Positions 33,934-42,290 of a DNA stretch of 64,000 nucleotides are shown one piece after another. The translations under genes and the position numbers were made by a program. How positions within the stretch are numbered: the first letter of the stretch is position 1; each line of letters opens with the position of its first letter. Below the pieces are notes generated by a model. It was not told where the DNA came from and made no database searches. It saw only the letters and a list, made by a program, of their open reading frames with translations. The stretch is from the NCBI RefSeq assembly GCF_900116135.1, contig NZ_FOZX01000004.1, forward strand, positions 124,001-188,000, written 5' to 3'. The DNA comes from Saccharopolyspora flava. Lineage in GTDB: Bacteria > Actinomycetota > Actinomycetes > Mycobacteriales > Pseudonocardiaceae.

Positions 33934-34167
33934 CTAGTCGATGTCGAACGCGCCGGCGCGCGTGCGGTGCAGAAATCGGCGCCAGCTCGCCGTGTCGAAG
34001 TCCAGCGTGACGTCTCCGGTGAGCCGCTTGCTGTCGCGGACGCCGACGTGCCCGGGCACGGTTAAGTTCACCTCGACGCAGTTCCCGCCGTTCGGCCCGC
34101 AGGCGGCCGCCGAACCCCAGCCGGTGGCGCCGAAAACCGGGCTTTCCGTCCGTTCCGGGTGAAGCAT
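33934..34167 (-). CDS. DUF397 protein
   Basis: 77 residues. It has the DUF397 signature NGGNCVEVNLTVPGHVGVRDSK and a C-terminal DFDTASWRRFLHRTRAG. Small DUF397 proteins act as partners or antagonists of the neighbouring XRE regulator in WhiJ/AbaA-like systems. It lies 169 bases upstream of the XRE gene on the same strand and diverges from the gene at 34249. Confidence 0.85.
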   Translation of the reverse strand: MLHPERTESPVFGATGWGSAAACGPNGGNCVEVNLTVPGHVGVRDSKRLTGDVTLDFDTASWRRFLHRTRAGAFDID

Positions 34168-34215
34168 CGTGGTGCGTCCCTTCCGCGTCTCTCGACTCCG
34201 TCGCCCTGATGTGCT

Positions 34216-34229
34216 TACGATTAATCGTA
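34216..34229. promoter_or_regulatory. Palindromic operator between divergent small genes
   Basis: TACGATTAATCGTA is a perfect 14-bp palindrome midway between the DUF397 start (34167, - strand) and the start at 34249 (+ strand). It may be the target of the adjacent XRE regulator. Confidence 0.4.
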
Positions 34230-34248
34230 GTCGATCCGGGGAGGGGTC

Positions 34249-34518
34249 ATGCCACTGAAGATGACCGGGGCCACCCGGGGGGAGAGATCAGAGCAGGCGC
34301 AGATCGGGTGTCTGTGGGTCTCGCATACCGCTGAACAGGTGACATTGCGCCAGGCGCACGCGATTTCAGCGGTGGATTGGTACGCGCGGGTGACGCGCAC
34401 GGCGTGCGGACTCCTGTTGGATCATGAGACGATCGAGAATATTCCCTCAGACGGGGCCTTGCCGTGTGGTCGGTGCCTGGCTGCGACCGCAGGGATCGTG
34501 GGTCTTGAATCCATCTGA
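34249..34518 (+). CDS. Small Cys/His-containing hypothetical protein
   Basis: 89 residues, with GGGGAGGGG placed just before the ATG. Possible metal ligands are GCLW, ACGLLLDHE and CGRC. The sequence AISAVDWYARVTRTACGLLLDHETIEN resembles short proteins found beside XRE/DUF397 genes in Pseudonocardiales. No function is assigned. Confidence 0.55.
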   Translation: MPLKMTGATRGERSEQAQIGCLWVSHTAEQVTLRQAHAISAVDWYARVTRTACGLLLDHETIENIPSDGALPCGRCLAATAGIVGLESI

Positions 34519-34634
34519 GTGAGCGATTACCCGGATTGGGTTGTTTTCGGCCGGGCGGCCGACGATCCGGTTCGAATCGGGCAAGACGAGACATACAGTA
34601 CGGCGTCGGGAAACGGCAGCGAAGGAGAGTGCGG

Positions 34635-34856
34635 ATGCATCCGTTCCATTGGGTTCCGGCCCTAGGGGAGCGTCACGCGAGCACCGACCCCCGGCCTTCC
34701 GGGGGTTACCCGGCCGGAAGCACCATCACGACACTCTGCGACCGCCAGATGAACGCCGAAGTCGGCGAGATGGCCTGGCTCTGGACCACCTGCCCGGCCT
34801 GCAACGCCGAAGCCCACCGCATGGTCGGCGGCGTTCGGCAGACCGCTTACGCCTGA
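34635..34856 (+). CDS. Small zinc-finger-like hypothetical protein
   Basis: 73 residues from ATG 34635, behind GAAGGAGAG. It opens HPFHWVPALGERHA and carries TLCDRQ and WTTCPACNAEAHRM, a likely zinc-binding set (C-x-n-CPxC). Comparable proteins are common small actinomycete genes near XRE regulators. The 3' end overlaps the convergent GGDEF gene by 10 bases. Confidence 0.6.
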   Translation: MHPFHWVPALGERHASTDPRPSGGYPAGSTITTLCDRQMNAEVGEMAWLWTTCPACNAEAHRMVGGVRQTAYA

Positions 34857-35572
34857 GCTTCCTTCTGGAAGGCCCCGCCTTCCAGCGCCACCAGCGCCGT
34901 TCGGTGACGGGGGATGCGCTCCGACACGTCATCGAGCGGCTGGTAGCGGGAGGTTCCGGAACGCGTGGACTTGGCCCGGTACATGGCCTTGTCCGCGGCG
35001 GTGATCAGCTGGTGCATCCGGTGCGCCGGCAGCACCGCCACACCCGCGCTGGCCGTGCAGCGGATCGGCATCTCCGCCATGACCTCGGCGGAGGCGATGC
35101 CCGCGCACAGCTCCTCGGCCAGCGCTTCGGCGTCCTCGGCGGCGACACCGCTGCGGGCGTCGGCACCTAGCAGCACCACGAACTCATCTCCACCGAGCCG
35201 GGCCGCGCACGCCGCGAGCCCGGTTTCGTGCTGCGTGCGCCGGGCGACGGTCTCCTGGATCTGCTTGGCCGCGGCGACCAGAACGCTGTCGCCGAAGTCG
35301 TGGCCGTAGAGGTCGTTGGTCTCCTTCAGCCCGTCCAGGTCCAGCAGGATCATCGCGACGTGATCGCCGGGACGGGACGTGGTGCGCTGCCGGTCCAGCG
35401 CGCGGTTCAGCCCCGCGCGGTTGGCCAGGCCGGTCAGCGGATCGGTGTGCGCCGCGCGATCGGCGATCGCGAGCCGTCTCTCGAGGGCGCGTCGCGCCCG
35501 GCGCGCGGCGAGCAGCTGCAGCGCGAGGATCAGGCAGAGGGATAACGCGACGACCGTCACGAGCCCGCTCAT
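34847..35572 (-). CDS. Membrane-anchored diguanylate cyclase (GGDEF)
   Basis: 241 residues. One N-terminal membrane helix (VTVVALSLCLILALQLLAA) is followed by a short coiled segment and a GGDEF domain (about residues 43-205): TDPLTGLANRAGLNRAL, ILLDLDGLKETND and intact GGDEF in RLGGDEFVVLL. No RxxD inhibitory site precedes GGDEF, so product feedback may be absent. It should make cyclic di-GMP, which controls development in streptomycetes through BldD. A ~30-residue tail follows the domain. Confidence 0.88.
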   Translation of the reverse strand: MSGLVTVVALSLCLILALQLLAARRARRALERRLAIADRAAHTDPLTGLANRAGLNRALDRQRTTSRPGDHVAMILLDLDGLKETNDLYGHDFGDSVLVAAAKQIQETVARRTQHETGLAACAARLGGDEFVVLLGADARSGVAAEDAEALAEELCAGIASAEVMAEMPIRCTASAGVAVLPAHRMHQLITAADKAMYRAKSTRSGTSRYQPLDDVSERIPRHRTALVALEGGAFQKEAQA

Positions 35573-35762
35573 CAGAAGATCCGATCCTGGGGAGAGGACG
35601 GGCGAATCGGGCGTTCGCGGCAGGGGTTCTGACGCCGCGACAAGCGGAACATGCCTCTCGGCCTCCTCCCACCTGCACCGGGGCCGTTTGCCGGACGCCG
35701 GTTTCCCGCTGACGGATCAAGATCGGCACTCGACCTGCTGCTGCTACTGTCCCGGACGGACC

Positions 35763-35798
35763 TTGCAGATGCAAGAACGTTTGCAAGAACACTTGCAC
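35763..35798. promoter_or_regulatory. Cluster of TTGCA half-sites
   Basis: TTGCA (35763), TGCAA (35770), TTGCA (35781) and TTGCA (35793) lie within 36 bases upstream of the DUF397/XRE pair, and GCAAGAAC occurs twice. This looks like a cooperative operator for the downstream XRE protein. Confidence 0.5.
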
Positions 35799-35835
35799 GT
35801 ACGGACGCGATTTCGCCCGAATGTTGGAGGCACTC

Positions 35836-36087
35836 ATGCCGGAGACCGTGTTGTCGGAGGGCCCGCGCTGGGCGGACCTCAACCGGCGGTCCGACCTGCG
35901 GTGGCGGAAGAGCGCCCACAGCAACCCCAGCGGCAACTGCGTCGAGGTCGCCGCGCTGGAACGCGGCCGCATCGCGGTGCGCAACTCCCGCTTCGCCGAA
36001 GGTCCGGTGCTCGTCTACACCCGCGAAGAAATCGCCCTTTTTCTCGAAGGGGTTAAAGAAGGCGACTTCGATGATCTAATCTGCTGA
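35836..36087 (+). CDS. DUF397 protein (second copy)
   Basis: 83 residues from ATG 35836, 5 bases behind GGAGG. The DUF397 signature is LRWRKSAHSNPSGNCVEVAAL, then IAVRNSRFAEGPVLVYTREEIALFLEG, which is the classical form of the domain (W-x-KSS-x-S-x4-NCVEVA). It directly precedes the second XRE gene (51-base gap), the canonical antagonist-regulator order. Confidence 0.9.
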   Translation: MPETVLSEGPRWADLNRRSDLRWRKSAHSNPSGNCVEVAALERGRIAVRNSRFAEGPVLVYTREEIALFLEGVKEGDFDDLIC

Positions 36088-36138
36088 CTGGCTTTGGCGG
36101 CGATCGGACGCCGCATTGCTCCCGATGGGGGTATCGAC

Positions 36139-37044
36139 ATGATGGGCATCGAGCCGGAGAGTCAGAGCAGATCCAGCGCCGCGCAGAGCGGTTCCACCGC
36201 GGGGCCGACGGTGCTGCGCATCGCGCTCGGCGGGCAGCTGCGCCGCCTCCGCGAAGAGCGCGGGATCACCCGCGAGGCCGCGGGCGAGGCGATCCGCGGC
36301 TCCCACGCCAAGATCAGCAGGCTGGAGCTGGGCCGGGTCAGCTTCCGCGAGCGCGACCTCAACGACCTGCTCACGCTCTACGGCGTGCGGGACGACAACG
36401 AGCGCGCCGCGTTCCTGTCGCTGGCGCGGCAGGCCAACGAACCCGGCTGGTGGCATCAGTACGGTGACCTGCTGCCGTCGTGGTTCGAGACCTACCTCGG
36501 CCTGGAGCAGGCAGCCGAGATCATCCGCACCTACGAGGCGCAGTTCGTGCCGGGGCTGCTGCAGACCCCCGACTACGCGCGCGCGGTGATCATGCTGGGG
36601 CACGGGCAGGAACCCGCCGCCGAGGTCGACCGCCGGGTCGCGCTGCGGACGCGCCGCCAGGACATCCTCACCCGCCCGGAACCGCCGACGCTGTGGGCGG
36701 TCATCGACGAGGCCGCGCTGCGCCGTCCGATCGGCGGGGAGCGGATCATGCGCGGGCAGATCGACCACCTGATCCGCATCGCCGAGCTGCCCAACGTCAC
36801 GATCCAGATGCTGCCCTACAGCGTCGGCGGGCACGCCGCGGCCGGGGGACCGTTCACCATCGTGCGCTTCCCGGAGTCGGACCTGCCCGACGTCGTCTAC
36901 CTGGAGCAGCTCACCAGCGCGCTGTACCTGGACAAGCGCAACGACCTGGACCAGTACCAGGCCGTGATGAACATGCTCAGCGTCCAGGCGGCGACCCCGG
37001 AGGACACGCCGCAGCTGCTGCGGGAGTTAAGGGACACCTACTGA
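36139..37044 (+). CDS. XRE-family regulator with DUF5753 domain (second copy)
   Basis: 301 residues from ATG 36139 (ATG 36142 equally possible). HTH at about residues 26-85: LGGQLRRLREERGITREAAG, IRGSHAKISRLELGRV. The DUF5753 region has YEAQFVPGLLQTPDYARAV, ALWAVIDEAALRRPIGG-like and IQMLPYSVGGHAA. It is a WhiJ-type regulator paired with the DUF397 gene in front and followed after 14 bases by a SAM methyltransferase, a very common trio in this group. Confidence 0.88.
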   Translation: MMGIEPESQSRSSAAQSGSTAGPTVLRIALGGQLRRLREERGITREAAGEAIRGSHAKISRLELGRVSFRERDLNDLLTLYGVRDDNERAAFLSLARQANEPGWWHQYGDLLPSWFETYLGLEQAAEIIRTYEAQFVPGLLQTPDYARAVIMLGHGQEPAAEVDRRVALRTRRQDILTRPEPPTLWAVIDEAALRRPIGGERIMRGQIDHLIRIAELPNVTIQMLPYSVGGHAAAGGPFTIVRFPESDLPDVVYLEQLTSALYLDKRNDLDQYQAVMNMLSVQAATPEDTPQLLRELRDTY

Positions 37045-37058
37045 TCCGAGGGATGCGG

Positions 37059-37901
37059 ATGAACCAGCAGGGCGGCCGGCTGCCGGTCGAGATCGACACC
37101 ACCGTCGCGCACGAGGCCCGCGTCTACGACTACTGGCTGGGCGGCAAGGACAACTTCGAGGCCGACCGCGCGCTGGGCGACGCGATCGCCGGGCACATCC
37201 CGACGATCAAGACGATGGCGCGGGCGAACCGCGCGTTCGTCGGGCGCGCCGTCCGGTACCTGGTGCGCGAGTGCGGGATCCGGCAGTTCCTCGACATCGG
37301 CACCGGAATCCCCACCAGCGGCAACGTCCACGAGGTCGCGCAGAGCGCCGAACCCGGCTGCCGCGTGGTCTACGTCGACAACGACCCCATCGTCCTCGCG
37401 CACGCCCGCGCGCTGATGACCAGCACCGACGAGGGCGCGACCAAGTTCCTCTTCGCCGACCTGCACGATCCGGACGCGATCCTGTCCGACCCGGCGCTGA
37501 CCGAGACCCTCGACCTGACGCAGCCGACCGCGGTGATGCTGGTGGCGGTGCTGATGTACTTCCGCGAGAACGAGGAGGTGCGGCAGGTGCTGGGAAAGCT
37601 GATGGGCGCGGTGCCCTCCGGCAGCTACCTGACGATCACCCACCCGACCGCGGACTTCGACCCCGAGGCGATGGCCGGTGTCGTCGCCTCCGCCGAGCAG
37701 TCCGGCATCCCGTTCCAGCCGCGGAGCGAATCCGAGGTGGCCGCGCTCTTCGACGGCATGGACCTGGTCGAACCCGGCGTGGCACCGGTGCTGGCGTGGC
37801 GCCCGGATCCCGAACCGGCCGGGGTCACCCAGCTCCACCCCGAGCGCCGGGTCGACCCGCACAGCGCCTACTACTGGGCGGCGATGGGCCGCAAGCGCTG
37901 A
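37059..37901 (+). CDS. PF04672-type SAM-dependent methyltransferase (copy 2)
   Basis: 280 residues from ATG 37059 (ATG 37053 has no spacing to GAGGG). The family opening is EARVYDYWLGGKDNFEADRALG; the SAM loop is QFLDIGTGIPTSGNVHEVAQ and VVYVDNDPIVLAHARAL. It ends with YYWAAMGRKR. Similar in length and plan to the protein at 22072-22914. Substrate unknown. It converges with the anti-sigma gene, 16 bases apart. Confidence 0.82.
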   Translation: MNQQGGRLPVEIDTTVAHEARVYDYWLGGKDNFEADRALGDAIAGHIPTIKTMARANRAFVGRAVRYLVRECGIRQFLDIGTGIPTSGNVHEVAQSAEPGCRVVYVDNDPIVLAHARALMTSTDEGATKFLFADLHDPDAILSDPALTETLDLTQPTAVMLVAVLMYFRENEEVRQVLGKLMGAVPSGSYLTITHPTADFDPEAMAGVVASAEQSGIPFQPRSESEVAALFDGMDLVEPGVAPVLAWRPDPEPAGVTQLHPERRVDPHSAYYWAAMGRKR

Positions 37902-37917
37902 GAACCTGCTCGCCGGC

Positions 37918-38604
37918 CTAGCCCGCCTCGCGGTAGGCGGTGGGGCCGAGTTCGCGCGGGGGCGCCGGTTCGTCGGGATCGTCGGCGGTGGCGGTGTGCT
38001 CGCCGGACCGGGCGCTGCGGTTCGGTCCGGGGGTCAGGTCGCGGTGGTCGCGGCGGATGATCAGCAGCAGCGCCAGCGCCACCAGCAGCGGCAGGTGCGA
38101 GGCCAGGCGTCCGGCCGTGACGACGCCGCTGATCAGGTCCTGGACGCTGACGACGGTGAGCACGGCCAGGAACGCGCCGAGCACCGGCAGCATCCCGGCA
38201 CCGGCCCGGACCCGCCAGGCCGCCCAGCCGAACCCGGCGCCCAGCGCCAGGTTCCACGCGGTGCTCTCGTGGAACACGTGCCCGGCCATCGCCTCGTGCC
38301 CGCCGACGCCCGCGAGCTGCAGCGCTCCGAGGACGAGCTGGACGACGGCGACCGCGCCGAGCAGCACCCGCGGCCAGCGCCGCACGGCGGGCTCGGGCAG
38401 CGACCGCAGCACCGACGCGGTCAGGTCGGGCGTGCTCGGCACGGCCCGCACCCGCAACGACCTGCTCAGCGCGACGGCCCGGGACTCCCAGTCCCGGCAC
38501 TGCTCGCACCCGGCGAGATGCCGCTCCACCTCGACGGCGGCCACCGGCGACTCCTCACCGTCCAACCGCGCCGACAGCGCCTCCCGGCACACAGAACACT
38601 CCAC
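37918..38604 (-). CDS. Zinc-finger anti-sigma factor
   Basis: 228 residues from GTG 38604. An N-terminal zf-HC2 domain C-x2-C-REALSARLDGE, H-x3-C-x2-C (HLAGCEQC) is the ZAS anti-sigma fold. Four or so membrane helices follow (VLLGAVAVVQLVLGALQL; LALGAGFGWAAW; VLGAFLAVLTVVS; LPLLVALALLLII). It should hold the SigC-like factor at the membrane. The sigma gene is the next - strand gene upstream but is about 1 kb away, separated by repeat DNA. Confidence 0.8.
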   Translation of the reverse strand: MECSVCREALSARLDGEESPVAAVEVERHLAGCEQCRDWESRAVALSRSLRVRAVPSTPDLTASVLRSLPEPAVRRWPRVLLGAVAVVQLVLGALQLAGVGGHEAMAGHVFHESTAWNLALGAGFGWAAWRVRAGAGMLPVLGAFLAVLTVVSVQDLISGVVTAGRLASHLPLLVALALLLIIRRDHRDLTPGPNRSARSGEHTATADDPDEPAPPRELGPTAYREAG

Positions 38605-38728
38605 ACCCCTACTGTCGCCCCCACCCCCGGGAAAGTTCCCACCGGGTACCCACCCCCTCCGCCACGTCCACCGAGACGAGGCCGGGTGCGTGGTCCCGCA
38701 AGGACTCGCACCTCACCAGGGGACAAGA

Positions 38729-39048
38729 TACGTTCCGCAACGGACGCGACCGAGGCGACCCAAGCTTTGGTAGAGGCGACCCACTGCGAGTGCGTTTCGC
38801 AAGGAACGCGACCGAGGCGACCCAAGCTTTGGTAGACGCGACCCACTACGGGTACGTTTCGCAAGGAACGCGACCAAGGCGACCCAAGCTTTGGTAGACG
38901 CGACCCACTGCGAGTACGTTTCGCAAGGAACGCGACCAAGGCGACCCAAGCTTTGGTAGACGCAACCCACTACGGGTACGTTTCGCAACGAACGCGACCG
39001 AGGCGACCCAAGCTTTAGTAGAGGCGACCCACTACGAGTACGTTTCGA
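38729..39048. repeat. Five tandem 62-bp units
   Basis: The word AAGCTTT recurs at 38762, 38824, 38886, 38948 and 39010, exactly 62 bases apart, and the surrounding sequence (for example CGAGGCGACCC and CGTTTCGCAA) repeats with few changes. 62 is not a multiple of 3 and no ribosome site is present, so it is not coding. Two inverted copies are at 39472-39606. Confidence 0.92.
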
Positions 39049-39471
39049 TAGGCAGTGGCAATTTCTTCTGAAATTGACAGACCCCACAACGCGAGAAAAC
39101 CCCAAGACGAAGCCAATTTCTGGAGAAATTGTCACTCCGCACGCAGGCAACCCGACCCCGCGAAGCGCTCCCGAAGAACCCCGTGGGGGTGGTGACAGTT
39201 TTCATGAAAACTTTCCGACCCCACGAGGTTCCTCTGTGGAGAAGATCCCAACCCTCGAGGTGCTTGAACTGGGGTTTTGGGGTCCCGTCGTGTGGGTGGG
39301 GTGACAGTTTTCATGAAAACTGTCACGACCCCCACGGGGTCGTCTTGGGAGCGCTCCGCGGGGTACTTTGGGTGCGTACGGAGGGGCAATTTCTCCAGAA
39401 ATTGGCTTCGTTTCGTGGTCCTCCTCGCGTTGTGCGGTCCGCCAATTTCAGAAGAAATTGCCCCTGCCTTT
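39049..39471. repeat. Inverted-repeat core with six nested palindromes
   Basis: The left part (to 39212) is closely matched, as reverse complement, by the right part (39301 on). Nested palindromes: CAATTTC-TTCT-GAAATTG (39059), CAATTTC-TGGA-GAAATTG (39114), AGTTTTCATGAAAACT (39197), a perfect 26-bp GTGACAGTTTTCA dyad (39301-39326), CAATTTC-TCCA-GAAATTG (39387) and CAATTTC-AGAA-GAAATTG (39443). The order on the right mirrors that on the left. Spacer 39213-39300 is unpaired. Confidence 0.88.
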
Positions 39472-39606
39472 CGAAACGTATCCGTAGTGGGTCGCGTTTA
39501 CCAAAGCTTGGGTCGCCTTGGTCGCGTTCCTTTCGAAACGTACTCGTAGTGGGTTGCGTCTACCAAAGCTTGGGTCATCTCGGTCGCGTCTGTTGCGAAA
39601 CGTACC
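39472..39606. repeat. Two 62-bp units in inverted orientation
   Basis: AAAGCTT at 39503 and 39565 (62 bases apart) marks two copies of the unit at 38729-39048, on the other strand. They extend the arms of the inverted repeat to about 300 bases and end 19 bases before the stop of the sigma factor gene. Confidence 0.9.
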
Positions 39607-39625
39607 GTAGCGCCGCCGGACCGGG

Positions 39626-40177
39626 TCAGCCGGTTTCTTCGTCGGGGTGGGTTTGGGTGGTGAGGAGTTGGTCTCGGGCTCGGGCGACTCGGGAGCGGAT
39701 GGTGCCGATGGGGCAGCCGGTGATGTGGGCGGCTTCCGCGTAGGACAGGCCCAGGACCTGGGTGAGGACGAGCGCTTCGCGGCGTTCCGGGTCGAGGTCG
39801 TCGAGCAGGAGGTTGAGCTCCACGACGTTCTCGAAGCCCGAATCCGGCGAGGCGGGCTCGGCGTCCGGGCCGGTGTGGGTGGTGCGGGGGCGGGAGCGCT
39901 CGTAGCGGATCTGATCGACGACCACGCGGCGGGCGATGCTGAGCAGCCACGTGCGGGCCGAGGACCGGGCGCCGAACCGGCGGACGCTGCGGAAGGCGCG
40001 CAGGAACGTCTCCTGCGCGAGGTCGTCGGCGAGGTGCGGGCCTGCCAGGTGCGCGACGAAGCGCCAGACGTCGTGCTGGCTCTCCCGCACGAACGCCTCC
40101 ATCGCGTGCGGGTCGCCGCGGCGCGCCTGCAGCGCGAGCTCGGTCAGCCGCGCGTTCGCGTCCTCGGAACGACTCAT
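39626..40177 (-). CDS. sigC: SigC-like ECF sigma factor
   Basis: 183 residues. Region 2 has AFVRESQHDVWRFVAHL, DDLAQETFLRAFRSV and SARTWLLSIARRVVVDQIR. Region 4 has LDPERREALVLTQVLGLSYAEAAHITGCPIGTIRSRVARARDQL. The FVxxxQxDVWRFVAxL and SARTWLL-x-IARxVVxDxIR-x4-RPRTT blocks closely resemble mycobacterial SigC. A zf-HC2 anti-sigma gene lies downstream on the same strand, but the repeat island of about 1 kb comes between. Confidence 0.88.
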   Translation of the reverse strand: MSRSEDANARLTELALQARRGDPHAMEAFVRESQHDVWRFVAHLAGPHLADDLAQETFLRAFRSVRRFGARSSARTWLLSIARRVVVDQIRYERSRPRTTHTGPDAEPASPDSGFENVVELNLLLDDLDPERREALVLTQVLGLSYAEAAHITGCPIGTIRSRVARARDQLLTTQTHPDEETG

Positions 40178-40297
40178 AACCGCGCAGGCTAGTCGTCCGC
40201 GAGCACGACCTGATCACCTGATCGACTTAGGGTGACCCCTCGCACCGGCTCCGCGCAGGGTTTTCCCGTTCTCCGGGAGTTTTTCCCGCACGCCCGC

Positions 40298-41686
40298 TCA
40301 AGTGCGGGACGAGCCCGCGCCGTGCGCGAAACCCGCCGAGTCCCGGCCGCGCGCCGGAGCGCTCTGGGCCCGCAGCAGCGGCAATGCGCGACGCAGGTCG
40401 TCGAGCAGCAGATCGGCCAGGTCGTGGCTGAAGCCGTTGCGCACCACGATCCGCAGCACCGCCAGATCCGTCCGGTTCGCGGGGAACGTGTAGGCCGGGA
40501 CGAGCCAGCCGCTGGCGCGCAGCGCAGCGGAGATGTCGAAAACGGAATAATCGGTCACCTCGTCGCGGAGCTTGACCGCGAAGGCCGGGACCTGACCGGC
40601 ATCGGTGAGCGGCTCGAACGGTCCGAGCTCGGCGAACTCGCGCGCCAGCCGCATCGCCACGTCGCGGCACTCCTGCTGCACCCGGCGGTACCCGTCGAAA
40701 CCCAGCCGCAGGAACGAGAAGTACTGCGCGGCCACCTGCGCTCCCGGCCGCGAGAAGTTCAGCGCGAAGGTCGGCATCTCGCCGCCGAGGTAGTTCACCC
40801 GGAACACCAGCTCCTCCGGCAGCGCCTCGGGCGTGCGCCACACGACCCAGCCCACGCCCGGGTAGACCAGGCCGTACTTGTGCCCGGAGGTGTTGATCGA
40901 GGCCACCCGCGGCAGCCGGAAGTCCCACACCAGGTCCGGGTCCAGGAACGGCGCGATCATCGCCCCGGACGCGCCGTCGACGTGCACCGGCACGTCCGGC
41001 CCGCCGCGCGCGGCCAGCTCGTCGAGGGCGCGGCAGATCTCGGCGACCGGCTCGTAGGCGCCGTCGAAGGTCGAGCCGAGGATGGCCACGACGCCGATGG
41101 TGTTCTCGTCGACCCGCTTGAGCGCCTCCTCGGCCGAGAGCGTGAACCGGTCGCCCTCCATCGGCACGTAGCGCGGCTCGATCTCGAAGAAGTTCGCGAA
41201 CTTCTCCCAGCAGATCTGCACGTTGGCGCCCATCACGAGGTTCGGCGTCCCGGTGCCCTTCCAGCGCCGCTTGAGCGCCAGGCCGGCGAGCATGCAGGCC
41301 TCCGACGATCCCGTCGTGGAGCAGCCGACGACGTGGTGCGGGTCGGGCGCGTGCCACAGCCCGGCGAGCATCCGCACGCACCGGTCCTCCAGCGCGGCGG
41401 TGCGCGGGTACTCGTCCTTGTCGATCATGTTCTTGTCGAAGCACTCCGACATCAGCCGCGTGGCCTGCGGTTCCATCCACGTCGACACGAACGTCGCGAG
41501 GTTCAGCCGCGCGTTGCCGTCGAGCATCAGCTCGTCGTGCACGATCTGGTACGCCACCTCGGGGTCGATTCCGTCGGCGGGGAAGTCGAAGGCGGGCACG
41601 TGCACGGGTTCGCGCGCGAAGATCGGGTTCACCGCGAGCTCGTCGCGGCGCGGGTGGGGCGTGTTGTCCGGATGCGTCAGCGGCAC
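40298..41686 (-). CDS. gadB: Glutamate decarboxylase
   Basis: 462 residues, the normal GadB length. Landmarks: LDGNARLNLATFVSTWMEPQA, TTGSSEACMLAGLALKRRW, VHVDGASGAMIAPF, and the PLP lysine in SINTSGHKYGLVYPGVGWV. It converts glutamate to GABA and consumes a proton, so it is used for acid resistance or GABA metabolism. No GadC antiporter gene is beside it. It lies 52 bases downstream of a small - strand gene and may be co-transcribed with it. Confidence 0.93.
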   Translation of the reverse strand: MPLTHPDNTPHPRRDELAVNPIFAREPVHVPAFDFPADGIDPEVAYQIVHDELMLDGNARLNLATFVSTWMEPQATRLMSECFDKNMIDKDEYPRTAALEDRCVRMLAGLWHAPDPHHVVGCSTTGSSEACMLAGLALKRRWKGTGTPNLVMGANVQICWEKFANFFEIEPRYVPMEGDRFTLSAEEALKRVDENTIGVVAILGSTFDGAYEPVAEICRALDELAARGGPDVPVHVDGASGAMIAPFLDPDLVWDFRLPRVASINTSGHKYGLVYPGVGWVVWRTPEALPEELVFRVNYLGGEMPTFALNFSRPGAQVAAQYFSFLRLGFDGYRRVQQECRDVAMRLAREFAELGPFEPLTDAGQVPAFAVKLRDEVTDYSVFDISAALRASGWLVPAYTFPANRTDLAVLRIVVRNGFSHDLADLLLDDLRRALPLLRAQSAPARGRDSAGFAHGAGSSRT

Positions 41687-41738
41687 CAGCCCAGGTTGCC
41701 CGCCGGTCTAGCGCGCGGCAGCGCCGAAGCTCACCCGA

Positions 41739-42140
41739 TCAGGTGGAGACGTGAGCGCGGCGCGGGTTCGGCCGGATCGTCATGGTGCGGCGCAGCGACG
41801 AGGGAACGGCGCAGTCCGGCGGCGGGGTCAGCATCGCCAGCGGCGCGTCGGGCGCGCCGGGCTGGGGGAGCGCGAGCACCGCGCGGATCGTCCACTCGGC
41901 CGGTGCGTGGTAGTGCCAGGACACGATGCCCGGCGCGAACAGGTCGGCGTCCGGGCACAGCGGCATCCGGTACGCGGTGGCGTCGTCCTCGGCGTGCAGC
42001 ACCAGGACGTCGGCGCAGGTCTCCCAGCGGTGGGCCAGGCCCACGGCGTGCGGGCTGTCGCGCGGCCCGAACACGTAGGATTCCCAGCCGTTCTTCCGCA
42101 TCTCGTCGAGCAGAGCGTCGACCTCGGAACTCACGTGCAC
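41739..42140 (-). CDS. Hypothetical protein upstream of gadB
   Basis: 133 residues, GTG start at 42140 (GTG at 42136 is also possible). It opens SSEVDALLDEMRKNGWESYVFGPRDSPHAVGLAHRW and has VSWHYHAPAEWTIRAVLAL. No family is recognised, and no membrane helix is visible. The gene is probably co-transcribed with gadB. Confidence 0.5.
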   Translation of the reverse strand: MHVSSEVDALLDEMRKNGWESYVFGPRDSPHAVGLAHRWETCADVLVLHAEDDATAYRMPLCPDADLFAPGIVSWHYHAPAEWTIRAVLALPQPGAPDAPLAMLTPPPDCAVPSSLRRTMTIRPNPRRAHVST

Positions 42141-42168
42141 CGCCCCCTCGCGGCCGTGTGTGCAACGT

Positions 42169-42208
42169 CGGATGTGCCACTACGCGTTGGTAATGTCTAG
42201 CACATCCG
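42169..42208. promoter_or_regulatory. Inverted repeat upstream of the gadB pair
   Basis: CGGATGTGC (42169-42177) and GCACATCCG (42200-42208) form a 9-bp dyad with a 22-base spacer, 29 bases before the start at 42140. It may be an operator for the small gene and gadB. Confidence 0.4.
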
Positions 42209-42290
42209 GTCCGCCGGTGGGGACGATTGCTCCGTTTTCGGCCCTGACACCGCCGCCCGGAACCGCGTCCCGGGCGGCGGTGATGCCGGG

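Noticed and set aside
38466-39150. Open frames on the - strand across the 62-bp repeats that read as a repetitive protein
   Set aside because: The period of 62 is not divisible by 3, so each unit is read in a different frame. No ribosome site, and composition follows the repeat. Not coding.
38600-39625. CRISPR array in the 62-bp repeat region
   Set aside because: The whole 62-bp unit repeats, with no unique spacers, and there are no cas genes.
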